A DNA stretch of 64,000 nucleotides. Source: Rhodospirillales bacterium. Lineage in GTDB: Bacteria; Pseudomonadota; Alphaproteobacteria; Rhodospirillales; Defluviicoccaceae. Shown one piece after another: positions 63,476-64,000 of the stretch. Every line of letters begins with the position of its first letter. The first letter of the stretch is position 1. The stretch lies in the NCBI GenBank assembly GCA_016712375.1, contig JADJRE010000003.1, positions 153,318-217,317 of the forward strand, read 5' to 3'. The position numbers and the translations under genes were made by a program. The notes beneath the pieces were generated by a model. It was not told where the DNA came from. It did no database searches and worked only from the letters and a program-made list of their open reading frames with translations.

Positions 63476-64000
63476 TCATCGACGTCCGGCCGCCGTCGCC
63501 GCCGGCTCGGCCGGGAGGGCGGTGTCCTCGCCGGCGAAGTACCCGGCCCTGCGGCCGAGTCCTGCGTGTAGAGCTGGTCGGCGAGCAAGGGCAGTTTCGT
63601 CTGCAGGCGTCTGCGCAGGCGCGATCGACGGATGCGAGGCTTCGCCTCGGCGGACAGGCGACGGATCGGCCGCGCCGGCGGTTGCCATGTCGGCGAATAC
63701 ACCGTCGCCCGGCGCTGCTCCGGGCAGGGTCTGGCGCATCCAGGCGTTGGCTTCGTGGCGCTCGACGCCCGGATCGATGATCGTCACCGCCCAGAGCGTC
63801 GGCCCGAACGGCGCCTCGTCGCGGGTGTAGGGATTGTTCCAGGCGAGGCTGAGAACGCAACCGACGGGCATCGCCATCGCCGTCACGCCGCCGGCCACAG
63901 CATTAGAGCACGTGCGCGGAGATCTCCGCGGCGGCGCGCGTCGTCGGGGACGAACACGCGCGTCTTCCAGGCCGATGATCTCGGTGAAGCAGCCGGCGGC
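63476..64000 (-). CDS. Hypothetical protein, running off the right edge
   Basis: The conserved-looking part reads AMPVGCVLSLAWNNPYTRDE, APFGPTLWAVTIIDPGVERH, EANAWMRQTLPG. The frame is open to the window end, where CFTEIIGLED is visible in the same frame. Another frame in 63905-63970 gives VFVPDDAR and AAAEISAHVL, so an indel there is possible. The last 60 residues at the low-coordinate end are low complexity. Not recognised. Confidence 0.45.
   Translation of the reverse strand, partial: AAGCFTEIIGLEDARVRPRRRAPPRRSPRTCSNAVAGGVTAMAMPVGCVLSLAWNNPYTRDEAPFGPTLWAVTIIDPGVERHEANAWMRQTLPGAAPGDGVFADMATAGAADPSPVRRGEASHPSIAPAQTPADETALARRPALHAGLGRRAGYFAGEDTALPAEPAATAAGRR

Overview
The window looks like part of a large, GC-rich plasmid from an alphaproteobacterium. 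It holds two unrelated replication initiators (an iteron-type RepA and a RepC), a ParA/ParB pair, and a complete IncP-like conjugation apparatus: Trb mating-pair genes, MOBP-type relaxase, TraK-TraL-TraM-TraG-TraF. MucR and MobC/TraJ-like regulators, IS66/IS21/IS256/ISAs1/IS630 elements and DUF736/DUF2493 plasmid genes fit this origin. No rRNA, tRNA or core chromosomal gene was seen.

Layout. 1-4.5 kb: an IS66 element split by a serine-recombinase mobile element. 4.8-8.5 kb: lytic transglycosylase, MucR regulator, HNH endonuclease, resolvase, and an ISAs1/antitoxin junction. 8.8-20.2 kb: a defence island with a Hachiman-type pair (HamA nuclease, HamB helicase), an hsdR 5' remnant, a resolvase coupled to an Mrr-like nuclease, a STAND NTPase beside a small protein sharing its N-terminal Gly-rich motif, and an AT-rich operon of a PEP-synthase-like kinase/swivelling/HIT protein with a SLATT membrane effector. 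20.6-29.3 kb: a possible CRISPR I-E relic, a second IS66, IS21, a truncated TPR protein, another resolvase and IS256. 29.5-31.2 kb: a three-Cys-motif (Gp37/DUF5131) plus TcmP pair. 32.2-39.3 kb: the replicon, with palindromes, parA, parB, iterons, repA, an istB relic, a secreted nuclease and repC. 40.4-59.4 kb: conjugation, with trb genes on +, relaxase and MobC on -, an oriT-like spacer, then traK-traF and a wall hydrolase on +. 59.4-64 kb: short dispersed repeats and small plasmid genes on -.

How it works together. The Trb complex forms the channel and pilus, the relaxase/MobC/TraK set processes oriT, TraG couples them, TraF matures the pilin, and the two muralytic enzymes may open the wall. 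The plasmid carries a cargo of defence modules that are interleaved with recombinases and insertion sequences.

Caution: about 15 genes, including otherwise well-conserved transfer genes, are split by single-base frameshifts, several at homopolymer runs. In the TPR gene, comparison between neighbouring repeat units shows the lost and gained base directly. Many 'pseudogenes' here may therefore be assembly indels rather than decayed genes. Family assignments come from reading the translations; no database search was run.
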